Assembly (NCBI GenBank): GCA_963719135.1
Contig: CAVRAZ010000004.1
Coordinates: forward strand, 248,001 to 312,000
DNA: 64,000 bases
Direction: 5' to 3'
DNA from: CAVRAZ01 sp963719135
GTDB lineage: Bacteria; Pseudomonadota; Gammaproteobacteria; DSM-19610
Shown here: piece by piece, positions 17,390 to 24,879 of the stretch
Position numbering within the stretch: position 1 is the stretch's first letter
Layout of the letters: each line of letters opens with the position of its first letter
Translations under genes and position numbers: made by a program
The notes under the pieces: model-generated
Database searches by the model: none
Seen by the model: the letters and a program-made list of their open reading frames with translations, nothing else
Told to the model about the DNA's origin: nothing

Positions 17390-18557
17390 GCCATTCACCA
17401 TCCGGCAGGAATCGGAACACTATAGCGTCGATAAAGAGCCAGCCGCGTTCGGTGTGCCGAATGGCACCGCCCTGTTGGACGAGCAAGCCGTCCTCGATCG
17501 CTCCGTTCAGTGTCCGCCCAACCGCCGCAAAGGGCAAGCCTGTGGCTTGTTCGAAGTCCGCCGGCGTGAACCCTTCGCGCAGCCGCAGCCGGTTGAGCAT
17601 ATAGTCGAACGCGGCATCCGCCGGCGACAGGACCCGCTCACCGGTCAGGACCCCGGCCGTGCCCGCCGCGTCGAGATAGGCACTCGGGTGGCGTTGTTTG
17701 TGCGTGCGCCGGACCGACTGCCGTGCCGGCAGCGTCAGCTTGGCGTGTGCGCCCGCGCCAATGCCCAGATAGTCGCCGAACCGCCAGTAGTTGAGATTGT
17801 GCCGGCATTGCCGGTCCGGGCGCGCGTAGGCCGACACCTCGTACTGCCTGAAGCCTGCCGCCTCCAGCACATCGCGTCCGCTCGACCAGATCGACCAGGT
17901 CAGTTCCTCGTCGGGCAGCGGCGGTGGCGCGTGGTGAAACGCGGTGTTCGGCTCCAGCGTCAACTGGTACCAGGACAGGTGTTCCGGCTGCAAACTGACT
18001 GCCCGGTCGAGATCGGCGAGCGCCTGGTCCAGTGTCTGATCGGGCAGCCCGAACATCAGGTCGAGATTGATGTTGTCGAAGCCCGCGGCACGGGCGGCGT
18101 TAAAGGCCGCGACCGCTTCTCCGGCATCGTGAATGCGGCCGAGACTGACCAGCTTGGCCGGTTCGAAGCTCTGGACGCCAATCGAAAGCCGATTGACGCC
18201 GGCGCGACGAAAGCCGGCGAACTTTTCCTGCTCGAACGTGCCGGGGTTGGCCTCCAGCGTGATTTCGGCGCCGGGCTTCAACGGTAACCGCGCGCGGATG
18301 CCGGCCAGCAGCCGGTCGATGGCCTCGGCCGAAAACAGGCTGGGCGTGCCGCCGCCGAAAAAAACGGTTTCCACGGTGCGCCCCCAGACATCCGGCAGGT
18401 CTTGTTCCAGGTCGCGCAACAGTGCGTCGACGTAGGCCTGTTCGGGCAGGTCATCCTTCACCGCGTGCGAATTGAAATCGCAGTAGGGGCACTTGCGCAC
18501 GCACCAGGGCAGGTGGACGTACAGCGCGAGCGGCGGTGTCGATTCAAAGTGGAACAT
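17382..18557 (-). CDS. hemW: Radical-SAM heme chaperone HemW
   Basis: HemN-related radical SAM protein that binds heme and delivers it to respiratory enzymes. At 391 residues it is shorter than HemN. The 4Fe-4S motif CVRKCPYC with DFNSH following is the HemW version. FFGGGTPSL, the SAM-binding ITLEANPGT and RLSIGVQSF are conserved, with the C-terminal HemW winged helix (GFTPADFEQATGLPF). It follows rdgB and rph, a conserved order. Confidence 0.94.
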   Translation of the reverse strand: MFHFESTPPLALYVHLPWCVRKCPYCDFNSHAVKDDLPEQAYVDALLRDLEQDLPDVWGRTVETVFFGGGTPSLFSAEAIDRLLAGIRARLPLKPGAEITLEANPGTFEQEKFAGFRRAGVNRLSIGVQSFEPAKLVSLGRIHDAGEAVAAFNAARAAGFDNINLDLMFGLPDQTLDQALADLDRAVSLQPEHLSWYQLTLEPNTAFHHAPPPLPDEELTWSIWSSGRDVLEAAGFRQYEVSAYARPDRQCRHNLNYWRFGDYLGIGAGAHAKLTLPARQSVRRTHKQRHPSAYLDAAGTAGVLTGERVLSPADAAFDYMLNRLRLREGFTPADFEQATGLPFAAVGRTLNGAIEDGLLVQQGGAIRHTERGWLFIDAIVFRFLPDGEWHA

Positions 18558-18633
18558 GGGCGGAGCGGGTTCGGGCGGAAAACCGGGCAGGCCTCAGTGT
18601 GCCGCAGAAGCAGGGGCCCTCAACGACGGCCGG

Positions 18634-19263
18634 TCAGCAACCGACCTCTTCGATGTCCTCCGGCAGCGTCTGGAGGCGCAGCGCCTCGACCAGTTGGCGG
18701 AGCGCCTGCCCGCGGTGGCTGAGCCGGTTCTTGACGTCCGGCGCGAGTTCGGCGGACGAGCAGTTTTCGGTCGGCACGAAGAACACCGGATCGTAGCCGA
18801 AACCGTTCTCGCCGCGCGGCGCCAACAAGATGCGTCCCTCCCAGGTACCCTGAAAGATCATCGGCGTGGGGTCGTCCGCGTGGCGCAGGTAGACCATAAG
18901 ACACTGAAAGCGTGCTGTGCGTTCCGCTTCGGGCACGTTGTGCAGGTCGGCCAGCAGCTTGTCGAGGTTGGCGCGGTCGCTCGCGCCGGCACCGGCATAG
19001 CGCGCCGAATAGATGCCCGGCGCACCGCGCAGCGCGTCCACCTCGATGCCCGAATCGTCGGCGATCGCGGGCAGGCCGGTATGGCGTGCGGCGTTGCGCG
19101 CTTTGAGTATTGCGTTCTCGACGAACGTGAGACCGGTTTCCTCGGCCTCGGCCACGTTGAAATCCGATTGGGGGACAACGACCAGACCGGTGCCTTCGAG
19201 GAGCTGGTTGATTTCGCGCACCTTGCCGGGATTGCTGCTCGCCAGAACGATGGTTTCGGACAT
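18634..19263 (-). CDS. rdgB: XTP/dITP diphosphatase (RdgB/HAM1)
   Basis: Hydrolyses non-canonical purine triphosphates (dITP, XTP) to monophosphates, keeping them out of DNA and RNA. The 209-residue protein has the N-terminal SSNPGKVREI nucleotide-binding motif, TFVENAILKARNAA, the metal-site IADDSGIEVDAL and GFGYDPVF. It is 6 bases downstream of rph and 76 bases upstream of hemW. Confidence 0.95.
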   Translation of the reverse strand: MSETIVLASSNPGKVREINQLLEGTGLVVVPQSDFNVAEAEETGLTFVENAILKARNAARHTGLPAIADDSGIEVDALRGAPGIYSARYAGAGASDRANLDKLLADLHNVPEAERTARFQCLMVYLRHADDPTPMIFQGTWEGRILLAPRGENGFGYDPVFFVPTENCSSAELAPDVKNRLSHRGQALRQLVEALRLQTLPEDIEEVGC

Positions 19264-19269
19264 TGCCGG

Positions 19270-19986
19270 TTACTCCTGCAATGCCGCTTTCTGGCGGGTG
19301 ATCAATTCGCCGATGCCCTTGCGCGCCAGCCGCAGCATGGCGTTCATCTCCTCTTCGCTGAACGGGTGCCCTTCGGCCGTGCCCTGCACCTCGATGAACT
19401 GGCCGCCGCCGGTCATGACCACGTTCATGTCGGTTTCGGCGTTGCAGTCCTCGGGGTAGTCCAGATCCAGCACCGGTACACCTTTATAGATGCCCACCGA
19501 TACCGAGGCGACCGTGTCGTTGAGCGCGTTGTTCTTGATCACGCCCTTGGCCAGCATGTGCTTCACCGCATCGGCCAGCGCAACATAGCCGCCGGTGATG
19601 CTGGCGGTGCGCGTGCCGCCGTCGGCCTGGATCACGTCGCAGTCGATGGTGACGGTGTGTTCGCCGAGTTTCTTCATGTCCACCACCGCGCGCAGCGAGC
19701 GGCCGATCAGGCGCTGTATCTCCATCGTGCGGCCGCCCTGCTTGCCATGCGCGGCCTCGCGGCCCATGCGCTCGCTGGTCGAGCGCGGCAGCATCCCATA
19801 TTCTGCCGTGACCCAACCCTGCTCCTTACCGCGCAGAAAGGGCGGCACGCGGGTGTCGACCGAGGCGTTGCACAGTACGCGGGTATTGCCGAACTCCACC
19901 AGCACCGAGCCCTCGGCGTGCATCGTGTAGTTGCGGGTGATCTTCACCGACCGCATCTGGTCGGGCGCGCGATTGCTGGGGCGCAT
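19270..19986 (-). CDS. rph: Ribonuclease PH
   Basis: Phosphorolytic 3'-5' exoribonuclease that trims tRNA precursors. The 238-residue length is full. MRPSNRAPDQMRSVKIT, WVTAEYGMLPRST, the phosphate-site RTMEIQRLIGRSLR and CDVIQADGGTRTASITG are all conserved. It is the first gene of the rph-rdgB-hemW run; upstream lies the integrase remnant on the same strand. Confidence 0.96.
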   Translation of the reverse strand: MRPSNRAPDQMRSVKITRNYTMHAEGSVLVEFGNTRVLCNASVDTRVPPFLRGKEQGWVTAEYGMLPRSTSERMGREAAHGKQGGRTMEIQRLIGRSLRAVVDMKKLGEHTVTIDCDVIQADGGTRTASITGGYVALADAVKHMLAKGVIKNNALNDTVASVSVGIYKGVPVLDLDYPEDCNAETDMNVVMTGGGQFIEVQGTAEGHPFSEEEMNAMLRLARKGIGELITRQKAALQE

Positions 19987-20047
19987 GCTTGTGCCTTCCT
20001 ATCCGGGTGCCAGCCGGGATTTTACACGATCGGGCTGGTCGCGTGGC

Positions 20048-20218
20048 TCAGATGCGTTCCAGCGGGCTGCGCACGGCGTATCCGCCGCGATTCAGCACAT
20101 GGGTGTAGATCTGTGTGGTTTTTACGTCCTTGTGGCCCAGCAGCTCCCGCACGGTGCGGATGTCATAACCGCCCTCGAGCAGGTGGGTGGCGAACGAGTG
20201 GCGGCTATGTCTCGGGCT
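20048..20218 (-). pseudogene. intI: Integron integrase, 3' remnant
   Basis: The last 56 or so codons of an integron-type tyrosine recombinase. HSFATHLLEGGYDIRTVREL carries the conserved HxxR/H-box region. LGHKDVKTTQIYTHVLNRGG then includes the catalytic Tyr in the IYTHVL context, and GGYAVRSPLE is the IntI-specific C-terminus. The first two thirds are gone; the frame ends at a palindromic fusion with an oppositely oriented recombinase fragment. Its minus-strand orientation, pointing away from the plus-strand cassettes at 21.8-23.9 kb, is the usual intI/attI layout. Confidence 0.85.
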
Positions 20219-20246
20219 ACATAGCGGCCACACCTATGCGACCCAC
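20183..20246. repeat. Imperfect palindrome at the recombinase-recombinase junction
   Basis: Two 28-base arms (20183-20210 and 20219-20246) can pair at about 22 positions around the 8-base centre CTCGGGCT. The left arm encodes part of the integrase fragment on the minus strand; the right arm encodes the equivalent HxYATHxLE box of a different tyrosine recombinase on the plus strand. The palindrome thus arises from fusing two homologous coding segments head to head. Confidence 0.8.
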
Positions 20247-20408
20247 CCACTGGAAGCGGGCCTGCCGGTGCATGTGTTACAGCGCATGCTGGGCCATCGG
20301 CACATCCAGACGACGCTGCGCTATGTGCACTGGGTGCCCGACTACCGCGAAGGCCAGGGCGGCGCCGATCTGATCGCGACGTTGGGGGTGGGCCATGGGC
20401 GCACCTGA
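20219..20408 (+). pseudogene. C-terminal fragment of the tyrosine recombinase of an IS91-like element
   Basis: About 60 residues of a second tyrosine recombinase: HTYATHPLEAGLPVHVLQ, then MLGHRHIQTTLRYVHW with the catalytic Tyr in the LRYVHW context. The N-terminal domain and most of the catalytic domain are missing because the fragment begins at the palindromic junction. It overlaps the start of the downstream IS91-type transposase by 14 bases, the arrangement seen in IS91-like elements that carry an accessory integrase. Confidence 0.8.
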
Positions 20409-21516
20409 CCTGCAAACGGTGCTGGCGCGTTTTCTGACACCGGACCTGCGCCTGAGTCCGCGGCAGTGGCAGGTGTGCAGTCACATTCAACAGTGCCGCA
20501 CCGAGGCGCTGGGTGGGTTGCAGTGGCACTGCGATCACTGTGACTATGCGCTGCCCCGGTACCACGCCTGCCGGGACCGGCATTGTCCGCGCTGTCAGTG
20601 GCGAGCCTCACGGCGCTGGTGTGAACAACAGCAGGCGGCGGTGTTGCCGGTGACCTATTACCCTCTCGTGTTCACGCTGCCCGAGCGGCTCAACCCCTGG
20701 GTGCAGTTGCATCCGGACGTGATTTACCGGCTGTTGTTCCAGAGTGCGTGGGCGACGCTCAAGACGTTTGCGGCCGACCCCCGGCGCCTGGGCGGCGAAC
20801 CGGGGATGACGGCGGTGTTGCACACCTGGGGTCAGACCCTGAGTCAGCATGTCCACCTGCACGGCCTGATCCCGGGGGGTGTCCTGTGTGCGGACGGCGC
20901 CTGGAAGCCGGCCAAGGGCCACTACCTGTTTCCGGTGCGAGCGCTGTCGCGGTATTTTCGGGGCCATCGGGTCAGCGCCTTGCGCACGGCCCAGAGAGAG
21001 GGCGAACTCGCCCGCATCAGCCGCCCGGGTGATGTCGATACGACTCTGGCGGCCCTGATGGGGACGGAGTGGGTGGTGTACGGCAAGGCCTGCGTGGCGC
21101 GCACCGAAACGGTGGTGGCCTACCTGGCGCGCTACAGTCACCGCATCGCGATCAGTGACCAGCGCCTGGTGGCGATCGAGGACGGTCGGGTGGCGTTCCG
21201 GTACAAGGACTACCGGGATCGGGACCGGCAGAAGCTGATGTGGCTGTCGGGCGTGGAATTTGTGCGGCGCTTCCTGCTGCACGTCTTGCCGAAGGGGTTC
21301 ATGCGGCTGCGACATTACGGCTTTCTGGCCAACCGGTGCCGGGAGGAAAAACTGCGCCACATCCGTGCGGCGCTGGCGGCGCCGCCCGAAGCACCGGTGG
21401 TCGAGGCGGCAGCGGCGAGTGGGACGGCGGCGAACGGTTATCCCTGCCCGCGGTGCCGGCAGGGCGTGGTGCGGGTCGACCATTGCCTGGCGCCGCGTCG
21501 GCGGGACAGCGGTTGA
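20395..21516 (+). CDS. IS91-family HUH transposase
   Basis: A 373-residue rolling-circle transposase. The N-terminal zinc ribbon is clear (CDHCDYALPRYHACRDRHCP, then RCQ). The HUH metal motif is in LSQHVHLHGLIPGG, and the Tyr region YLARYSHRIAIS follows. The C-terminus has the second cysteine pair CPRC. Start ATG at 20395 overlaps the recombinase fragment stop. Length is close to typical IS91 TnpA, so it may be functional although the element's left end is missing. Confidence 0.88.
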   Translation: MGAPDLQTVLARFLTPDLRLSPRQWQVCSHIQQCRTEALGGLQWHCDHCDYALPRYHACRDRHCPRCQWRASRRWCEQQQAAVLPVTYYPLVFTLPERLNPWVQLHPDVIYRLLFQSAWATLKTFAADPRRLGGEPGMTAVLHTWGQTLSQHVHLHGLIPGGVLCADGAWKPAKGHYLFPVRALSRYFRGHRVSALRTAQREGELARISRPGDVDTTLAALMGTEWVVYGKACVARTETVVAYLARYSHRIAISDQRLVAIEDGRVAFRYKDYRDRDRQKLMWLSGVEFVRRFLLHVLPKGFMRLRHYGFLANRCREEKLRHIRAALAAPPEAPVVEAAAASGTAANGYPCPRCRQGVVRVDHCLAPRRRDSG

Positions 21517-21833
21517 ACTGAACGCCGCCGGTCAAACCGGCGCGTGTGGCGCTGTACAGGGGACAGGCGCCCCGGCGCCTGGGGCTGCGTTCGGCCCGCT
21601 GGCGTAACTGTGATAGGATTTTGCCCAAACAGGACGCTGCAAGCCGCGTCAGGGAGGCCCCGTGATGGCGCTGCATCGTGATGTGACGAGCGATTTCATT
21701 CGGAATCGCTTCGATCGAACACGGTTCGGTGAATACAATCCCCTCTTTATTAATAATGAGTCCGGTGGCCACCGCGGCTCAGTCCAACAGACATTTATCC
21801 GTCATGCCGGGCACGACGGATTAATGCTTATAT
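21517..21833. other. Spacer between IS91-like transposase and the first cassette; expected attI region
   Basis: No convincing gene. The first 90 bases are GC-rich hairpins belonging to the IS91-like end. From about 21640 composition becomes AT-richer (for example CCCTCTTTATTAATAATGAG) up to the GTTGGGT core. By position this should be the integron attI region and cassette promoter; I cannot identify defined promoter hexamers. Confidence 0.45.
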
Positions 21834-21840
21834 GTTGGGT
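21834..21840 (+). other. attI: attI-like recombination core preceding cassette 1
   Basis: GTTGGGT fits the integron core-site consensus GTTRRRY and lies just before the first cassette gene. It occupies the boundary expected between attI and the first cassette. Only the simple core can be recognised because attI sites outside this core are not conserved. Confidence 0.55.
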
Positions 21841-21849
21841 TCGAAGAGC

Positions 21850-22410
21850 ATGAATACTAGCCTATTCCAGCCAACACGCCCAGGGGAAGACGAACTCTAC
21901 GCCCGCATTCGGAATCATGAGCGTGGAAAGCCTGATCGCCAGCGGCTCGAACAGATGTGGTCACATTACTGTCACCATGCCCCCAAAGACTTCCGCAATA
22001 AGCTCCAGTACGAATTTCACCAACGCTGGTGGGAGATGTACCTTACGCTTGGACTCAGTCATCTTGGATTTCAAATTTCGACATTTCCCAAGGATGATCG
22101 ACCGGATCTGTTGCTCACGTTTGGGAATACCAAGGTATGGATTGAGGCTGTGGCGCCGAAGTCGGGAACAAAGAGCGATGCGGTTCCCCAACCCGTTGTC
22201 AACGGAGTCCAAGACCTGCCCATGCGTGAATGCCTTCTTCGTCTTACCCAAGCAGTCAAGGCCAAACGAGATGCGTTCGATTATTACATCAAGCGGGGGG
22301 TTGTCTCTGAGGCAGATTGCTGCGTTATCGCACTGAGCGCGTGTGGTCTGAATCAGTTCGGAACACTCTTGGAGTTCCCACAGCCAGTGATGCTGAGAGT
22401 GCTTGCCTGA
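21850..22410 (+). CDS. Cassette 1 protein, N-terminal part; possible PD-(D/E)XK nuclease-like fold
   Basis: A 186-residue frame ending in TGA. RWWEMYLTLGLSHLGF followed by DDRPDLLLTF and KVWIEAVAP places D and E-x-A as in PD-(D/E)XK-type nucleases, though this is inference from the pattern. The same frame continues after the TGA for another 93 codons without interruption up to 22692, so the protein was probably about 280 residues long. A start at 21832 (inside the attI core) is possible; 21850 avoids translating the recombination site. Confidence 0.65.
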   Translation: MNTSLFQPTRPGEDELYARIRNHERGKPDRQRLEQMWSHYCHHAPKDFRNKLQYEFHQRWWEMYLTLGLSHLGFQISTFPKDDRPDLLLTFGNTKVWIEAVAPKSGTKSDAVPQPVVNGVQDLPMRECLLRLTQAVKAKRDAFDYYIKRGVVSEADCCVIALSACGLNQFGTLLEFPQPVMLRVLA

Positions 22411-22692
22411 GCAGGTGATTTGGCGATTCCCCCGAGCGGGATTTCAACAGCCTACTCGAAGCGTAAGAACTCAACCTTTCGAGACTCAGGGAGCCCGGTT
22501 GACTTAGCCCTGTTCTGTTCTGGAGAGTTCCGTTCGGTCGCTGGCGTTCTGTATTCAAAGCAAGATCCGCTCAACGCACCTACAGCACCAGAGGAATCGT
22601 TCGAATTCTTGCTCAACCCCAAAGGCAAAGTGGCTTTTACCCGCGGCGATTCGAGAAAGGATGACAACTTGGTCGGAGGACAGGAATATTGA
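22411..22692 (+). pseudogene. Cassette 1 protein, C-terminal part behind an in-frame TGA
   Basis: In frame with 21850-22410 and separated only by TGA at 22408-22410. It reads GDLAIPPSGISTAYSKRK, then GVLYSKQDPLNAPT and FEFLLNPKGK, a plausible C-terminal domain (the VLYS...P...F.F.NP pattern is one I associate with the same cassette family). There is no ATG at its beginning (TTG 22420 only). The stop is therefore most simply a nonsense mutation in a once-continuous gene. Confidence 0.6.
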
Positions 22693-22724
22693 ACATGAAG
22701 TGGTATGGAAGAAAACCCAACCCA

Positions 22725-22795
22725 ACTCAACCATTAGGTCCACCTGACCGGAATTCCGCTGTGCTTCATTCCGACAGGTGACCTCGCCGTTATGC
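22725..22795 (+). other. attC: attC site 1
   Basis: ACTCAAC (22725-22731, fits RYYYAAC) and GTTATGC (22789-22795) form the outer core pair. Between them AGGTC-CACCTG-A-CCGGAAT pairs with ATTCCG-A-CAGGTG-ACCT, giving the long stem with unpaired bases typical of folded attC sites; the loop is about 13 bases. Length 71 is within the normal range. This is the clearest of the three sites. Confidence 0.88.
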
Positions 22796-22822
22796 GCAAT
22801 ATGTACGCTGAGGAAAGATAAC

Positions 22823-23155
22823 ATGTTCGGAATATTTGAGAGGCGTAGTGAAACGCCACCATCCGGCGACGAGTTGAAGGCCAAAATGGATATAGCAACA
22901 GATGCACTTCGCGGCAAATGGACGGACTTTCATCAGCAGTTGAAATTCAAGGGCGATGTCCACCTGTCGGAAATTATAGAAATCTTCATTGTTCCTGCCA
23001 GGGAGTACGTAATTTCAACATATCCAGAATTCTCTGCTGCGCCAAATCAGATGCTGTGGATGATGGTGTTTAGTGCTGTAATGGAATCCGGGACTCACTC
23101 TAAGGAAGTCGTTAACGAGGCAGTTGCCCAGTTAGAAGCAAAGTATGCGAGTTGA
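22823..23155 (+). CDS. Cassette 2 hypothetical protein
   Basis: A 110-residue protein of unknown function, beginning MFGIFERRSETPPSGDELKA. The start at 22823 has GAGGAAAG about 6 bases upstream; an in-frame start at 22778 would lie inside attC 1. Mostly helical by composition, with no signal peptide or membrane segment. It is flanked by attC 1 and attC 2 with almost no spare sequence, as expected for a single-gene cassette. Confidence 0.75.
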   Translation: MFGIFERRSETPPSGDELKAKMDIATDALRGKWTDFHQQLKFKGDVHLSEIIEIFIVPAREYVISTYPEFSAAPNQMLWMMVFSAVMESGTHSKEVVNEAVAQLEAKYAS

Positions 23156-23162
23156 CAAAAAA

Positions 23163-23225
23163 AGCGCAAAATCAGTCAGCCCAGTCTGACGTGCTGACGT
23201 GCGCGGCTGGCTTCAGCCGTTATGT
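23163..23225 (+). other. attC: attC site 2 (degenerate)
   Basis: The 3' core GTTATGT (23219-23225) is clear and GGCTGGCTTCAGCC just before it can pair with CAGTCAGCCCAG at about 23174-23185. The 5' core is poorly conserved (GCGCAAA near 23164). Position directly after the cassette 2 stop supports the assignment; the stem is weaker than in sites 1 and 3. Confidence 0.65.
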
Positions 23226-23247
23226 GTCCTGAGAGGCATGAGTAGGC

Positions 23248-23784
23248 GTGAGTAATTTCGACAAAGAATGGATATTGTTTGGCCCACAGACGGGCTATTC
23301 CGTAGATGGCGAACCTGTCGAAGGGCTTTACTTCATTTACTGCGAAGAGCCTAAGTCCATAAAAATAGGGATCTCAACGACGCCTCTTAACCGTCTCTCT
23401 AATCTAGGAACAGGTTCTCCTAGCCAGTTGCACTTGGTGTTCTACTCGAAGCTATTTGGAAAAGCCGCAGAAGAAACATTACACCAACTGCTATGTGGTC
23501 ACAGGCGCACGGGCGAAAGGTTTGATTGGAATGAGAAGGTACAAGGGTTTGCCCTGGGTGTCATATTTGCAGTATCAGGTGTACTTCACGTTTCTTGGCC
23601 TTTTTCATCCAATTGTGATCGTTCGATGTTTATCGAAGGGGTAGATTGGGCGCATGGGTTTCTAGATCCGGACAACAGATGGACTCTAGAGTCTATGACA
23701 GGTATGGGCGGGGAAGGTGCTTTTGAGTTATTTCAGAGCTGGAAGAAAGTGGCACTTGCCCGTATTAGAGAGAAAAACAAATAA
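23248..23784 (+). CDS. Cassette 3 protein with a GIY-YIG (T5orf172/MUG113-like) domain
   Basis: A 178-residue protein with GTG start at 23248. The segment LYFIYCEEPKSIKIGISTTP, then NRLSNLGTGSPSQLHLV, AAEETLHQLL and GERFDWNEKV matches the GIY-YIG-like domain found in T5orf172/MUG113 proteins: YIY/KIG strands, then R, H and F-W positions. The C-terminal 80 residues have no recognised domain. It could be a small nuclease or a nucleic-acid binding protein. It is a single-gene cassette closed by attC 3. Confidence 0.72.
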   Translation: MSNFDKEWILFGPQTGYSVDGEPVEGLYFIYCEEPKSIKIGISTTPLNRLSNLGTGSPSQLHLVFYSKLFGKAAEETLHQLLCGHRRTGERFDWNEKVQGFALGVIFAVSGVLHVSWPFSSNCDRSMFIEGVDWAHGFLDPDNRWTLESMTGMGGEGAFELFQSWKKVALARIREKNK

Positions 23785-23789
23785 GGCGC

Positions 23790-23859
23790 ATATAACGATG
23801 CCTTGCATCCGACCGCCTTCCGCTGCGCTTCAGGCGGCGAATGAAGGCAAGCGTTATGC
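23790..23859 (+). other. attC: attC site 3
   Basis: Outer cores ATATAAC (23790-23796) and GTTATGC (23853-23859). The inner stem pairs GCCTT-CAT-CG-CCGCCT with AGGCGG-CG-ATG-AAGGC, with single unpaired bases breaking it at regular places, and a short loop CCGCTGCGCTTC. A well-formed attC of about 70 bases. Confidence 0.87.
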
Positions 23860-23893
23860 CCTGCAGCGAAGTCAGTTATAGGAAATTGCAACC

Positions 23894-24634
23894 ATGGCTC
23901 TAAAGATTATCGGCGCAGGCTTCGGGCGTACCGGCACATTATCGGTTTGTTCCGCGCTCAACGAACTGGGCTTTCCCTGTTATCACATGTTTGAGGTGCT
24001 GAATAATGAGGAAAACAAATCGCACCTGGATTTCTGGCGCAAGGTGGCGAATTCTGAACCCGGTACGCAGCATGACTGGGAACAGGTGCTTTCGAAATAC
24101 ACAGCTGCGCTGGATAACCCAGCATGTTGTGTATGGAGGGAACTGTTGTCGGCCTATCCTGAAGCCAGGGTAGTACTGACCCTACACCCGAAGGGTGCCG
24201 AGGCTTGGTATGACAGCACAATGGATACGATCTATTTCACGGAAAGGATGTGGCAGTTCAAGGTGCTCGAATTCACTACGCCTTTCGGACGAAAATTTGG
24301 TGATATGTCCCGCAAGCTCATTTGGCAACGCTCCCACAAGGGCACGATGAATGATCGCGACAAGGCCATAGCGCACTATAACCGGCACATAGAGGATGTG
24401 AAGGCCACCGTTCCGCCCGACCAGCTCCTTGTGTTTTCAGCCGACCAAGGCTGGGGGCCTCTGTGCGAGTTTCTGGGTGTGCCGGCGCCTGAATCGAAAT
24501 TTCCCAATGTCAACGATCGCGCAGAAATCAAGAAGACAGTGCACGATTTAACTCGGGGCGCCTATGTCATTCTGGGTGTTGGCTTGGCGGGGTCTGCTGG
24601 TTTAGCTTATGGGGCTTTCCATTTCCTCGCGTAG
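23894..24634 (+). CDS. Sulfotransferase-family protein
   Basis: A 246-residue protein of the P-loop sulfotransferase fold (Sulfotransfer_4-like): IIGAGFGRTGTLSVCSALNE at the N-terminus is the PAPS 5'-phosphate loop, WYDSTMDTIY and NDRDKAIAHYNRH are family segments, and WGPLCEFLGVPAP is near the C-terminus. The last 25 residues (AYVILGVGLAGSAGLAYGAF) form a hydrophobic tail that could anchor it in the membrane. It begins 35 bases after attC 3 but has no attC behind it, so it is either the last, clipped cassette or chromosomal. The substrate is unknown. Confidence 0.8.
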   Translation: MALKIIGAGFGRTGTLSVCSALNELGFPCYHMFEVLNNEENKSHLDFWRKVANSEPGTQHDWEQVLSKYTAALDNPACCVWRELLSAYPEARVVLTLHPKGAEAWYDSTMDTIYFTERMWQFKVLEFTTPFGRKFGDMSRKLIWQRSHKGTMNDRDKAIAHYNRHIEDVKATVPPDQLLVFSADQGWGPLCEFLGVPAPESKFPNVNDRAEIKKTVHDLTRGAYVILGVGLAGSAGLAYGAFHFLA

Positions 24635-24879
24635 AAATCGAAAATAGAGCAACCTATCTGAGGGCGAGCATGAAGGAGCCGCTGAAGGCGGACTATTTCT
24701 GGGCCGGGCTGTTCATGGTGGGCACCGTCAATTTCATGTTCAGGAGCCGCTTCGCCTCGCGAAGTGGCCGGCGTGTATGCGCGGAGACATGTCCGGCGAA
24801 AACAAGTAGACTCCCCCGGCGGGCGGCAGGCACAACTGCTCCGAGTCGTAACATCATCGGTTAAAGGGGATTTCTGATC

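Larger units (their letters stand above)
20219..21604 (+). mobile_element. 5'-truncated IS91-like element
   Basis: Contains the recombinase fragment and an intact-looking HUH transposase. The left end is the palindromic fusion, so the natural terminus is lost. The right end is approximate. GC-rich hairpins after the transposase stop (about 21555-21600, for example AGGCGCC/GGCGCCT) resemble the replication terminus expected there, but I cannot define the last base. It occupies the place where the 5' two thirds of intI should be. Confidence 0.65.
21834..23859 (+). mobile_element. Integron gene-cassette array (three cassettes)
   Basis: Three short plus-strand genes, each followed within 40 bases by a folded attC-type site (22725-22795, 23163-23225, 23790-23859). 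Base composition is lower in GC than the flanking chromosome, and the proteins are orphan types commonly found in cassettes. The integrase that would have built the array survives only as a 3' remnant at 20048-20218. Whether the sulfotransferase-like gene at 23894 was a fourth cassette is unclear, since I see no attC after it. Confidence 0.82.

Noticed and set aside
22408..22410. TGA in cassette 1 as a selenocysteine codon
   Set aside because: No selenoprotein family match and no bacterial SECIS hairpin is evident directly after the codon; a nonsense mutation is simpler.
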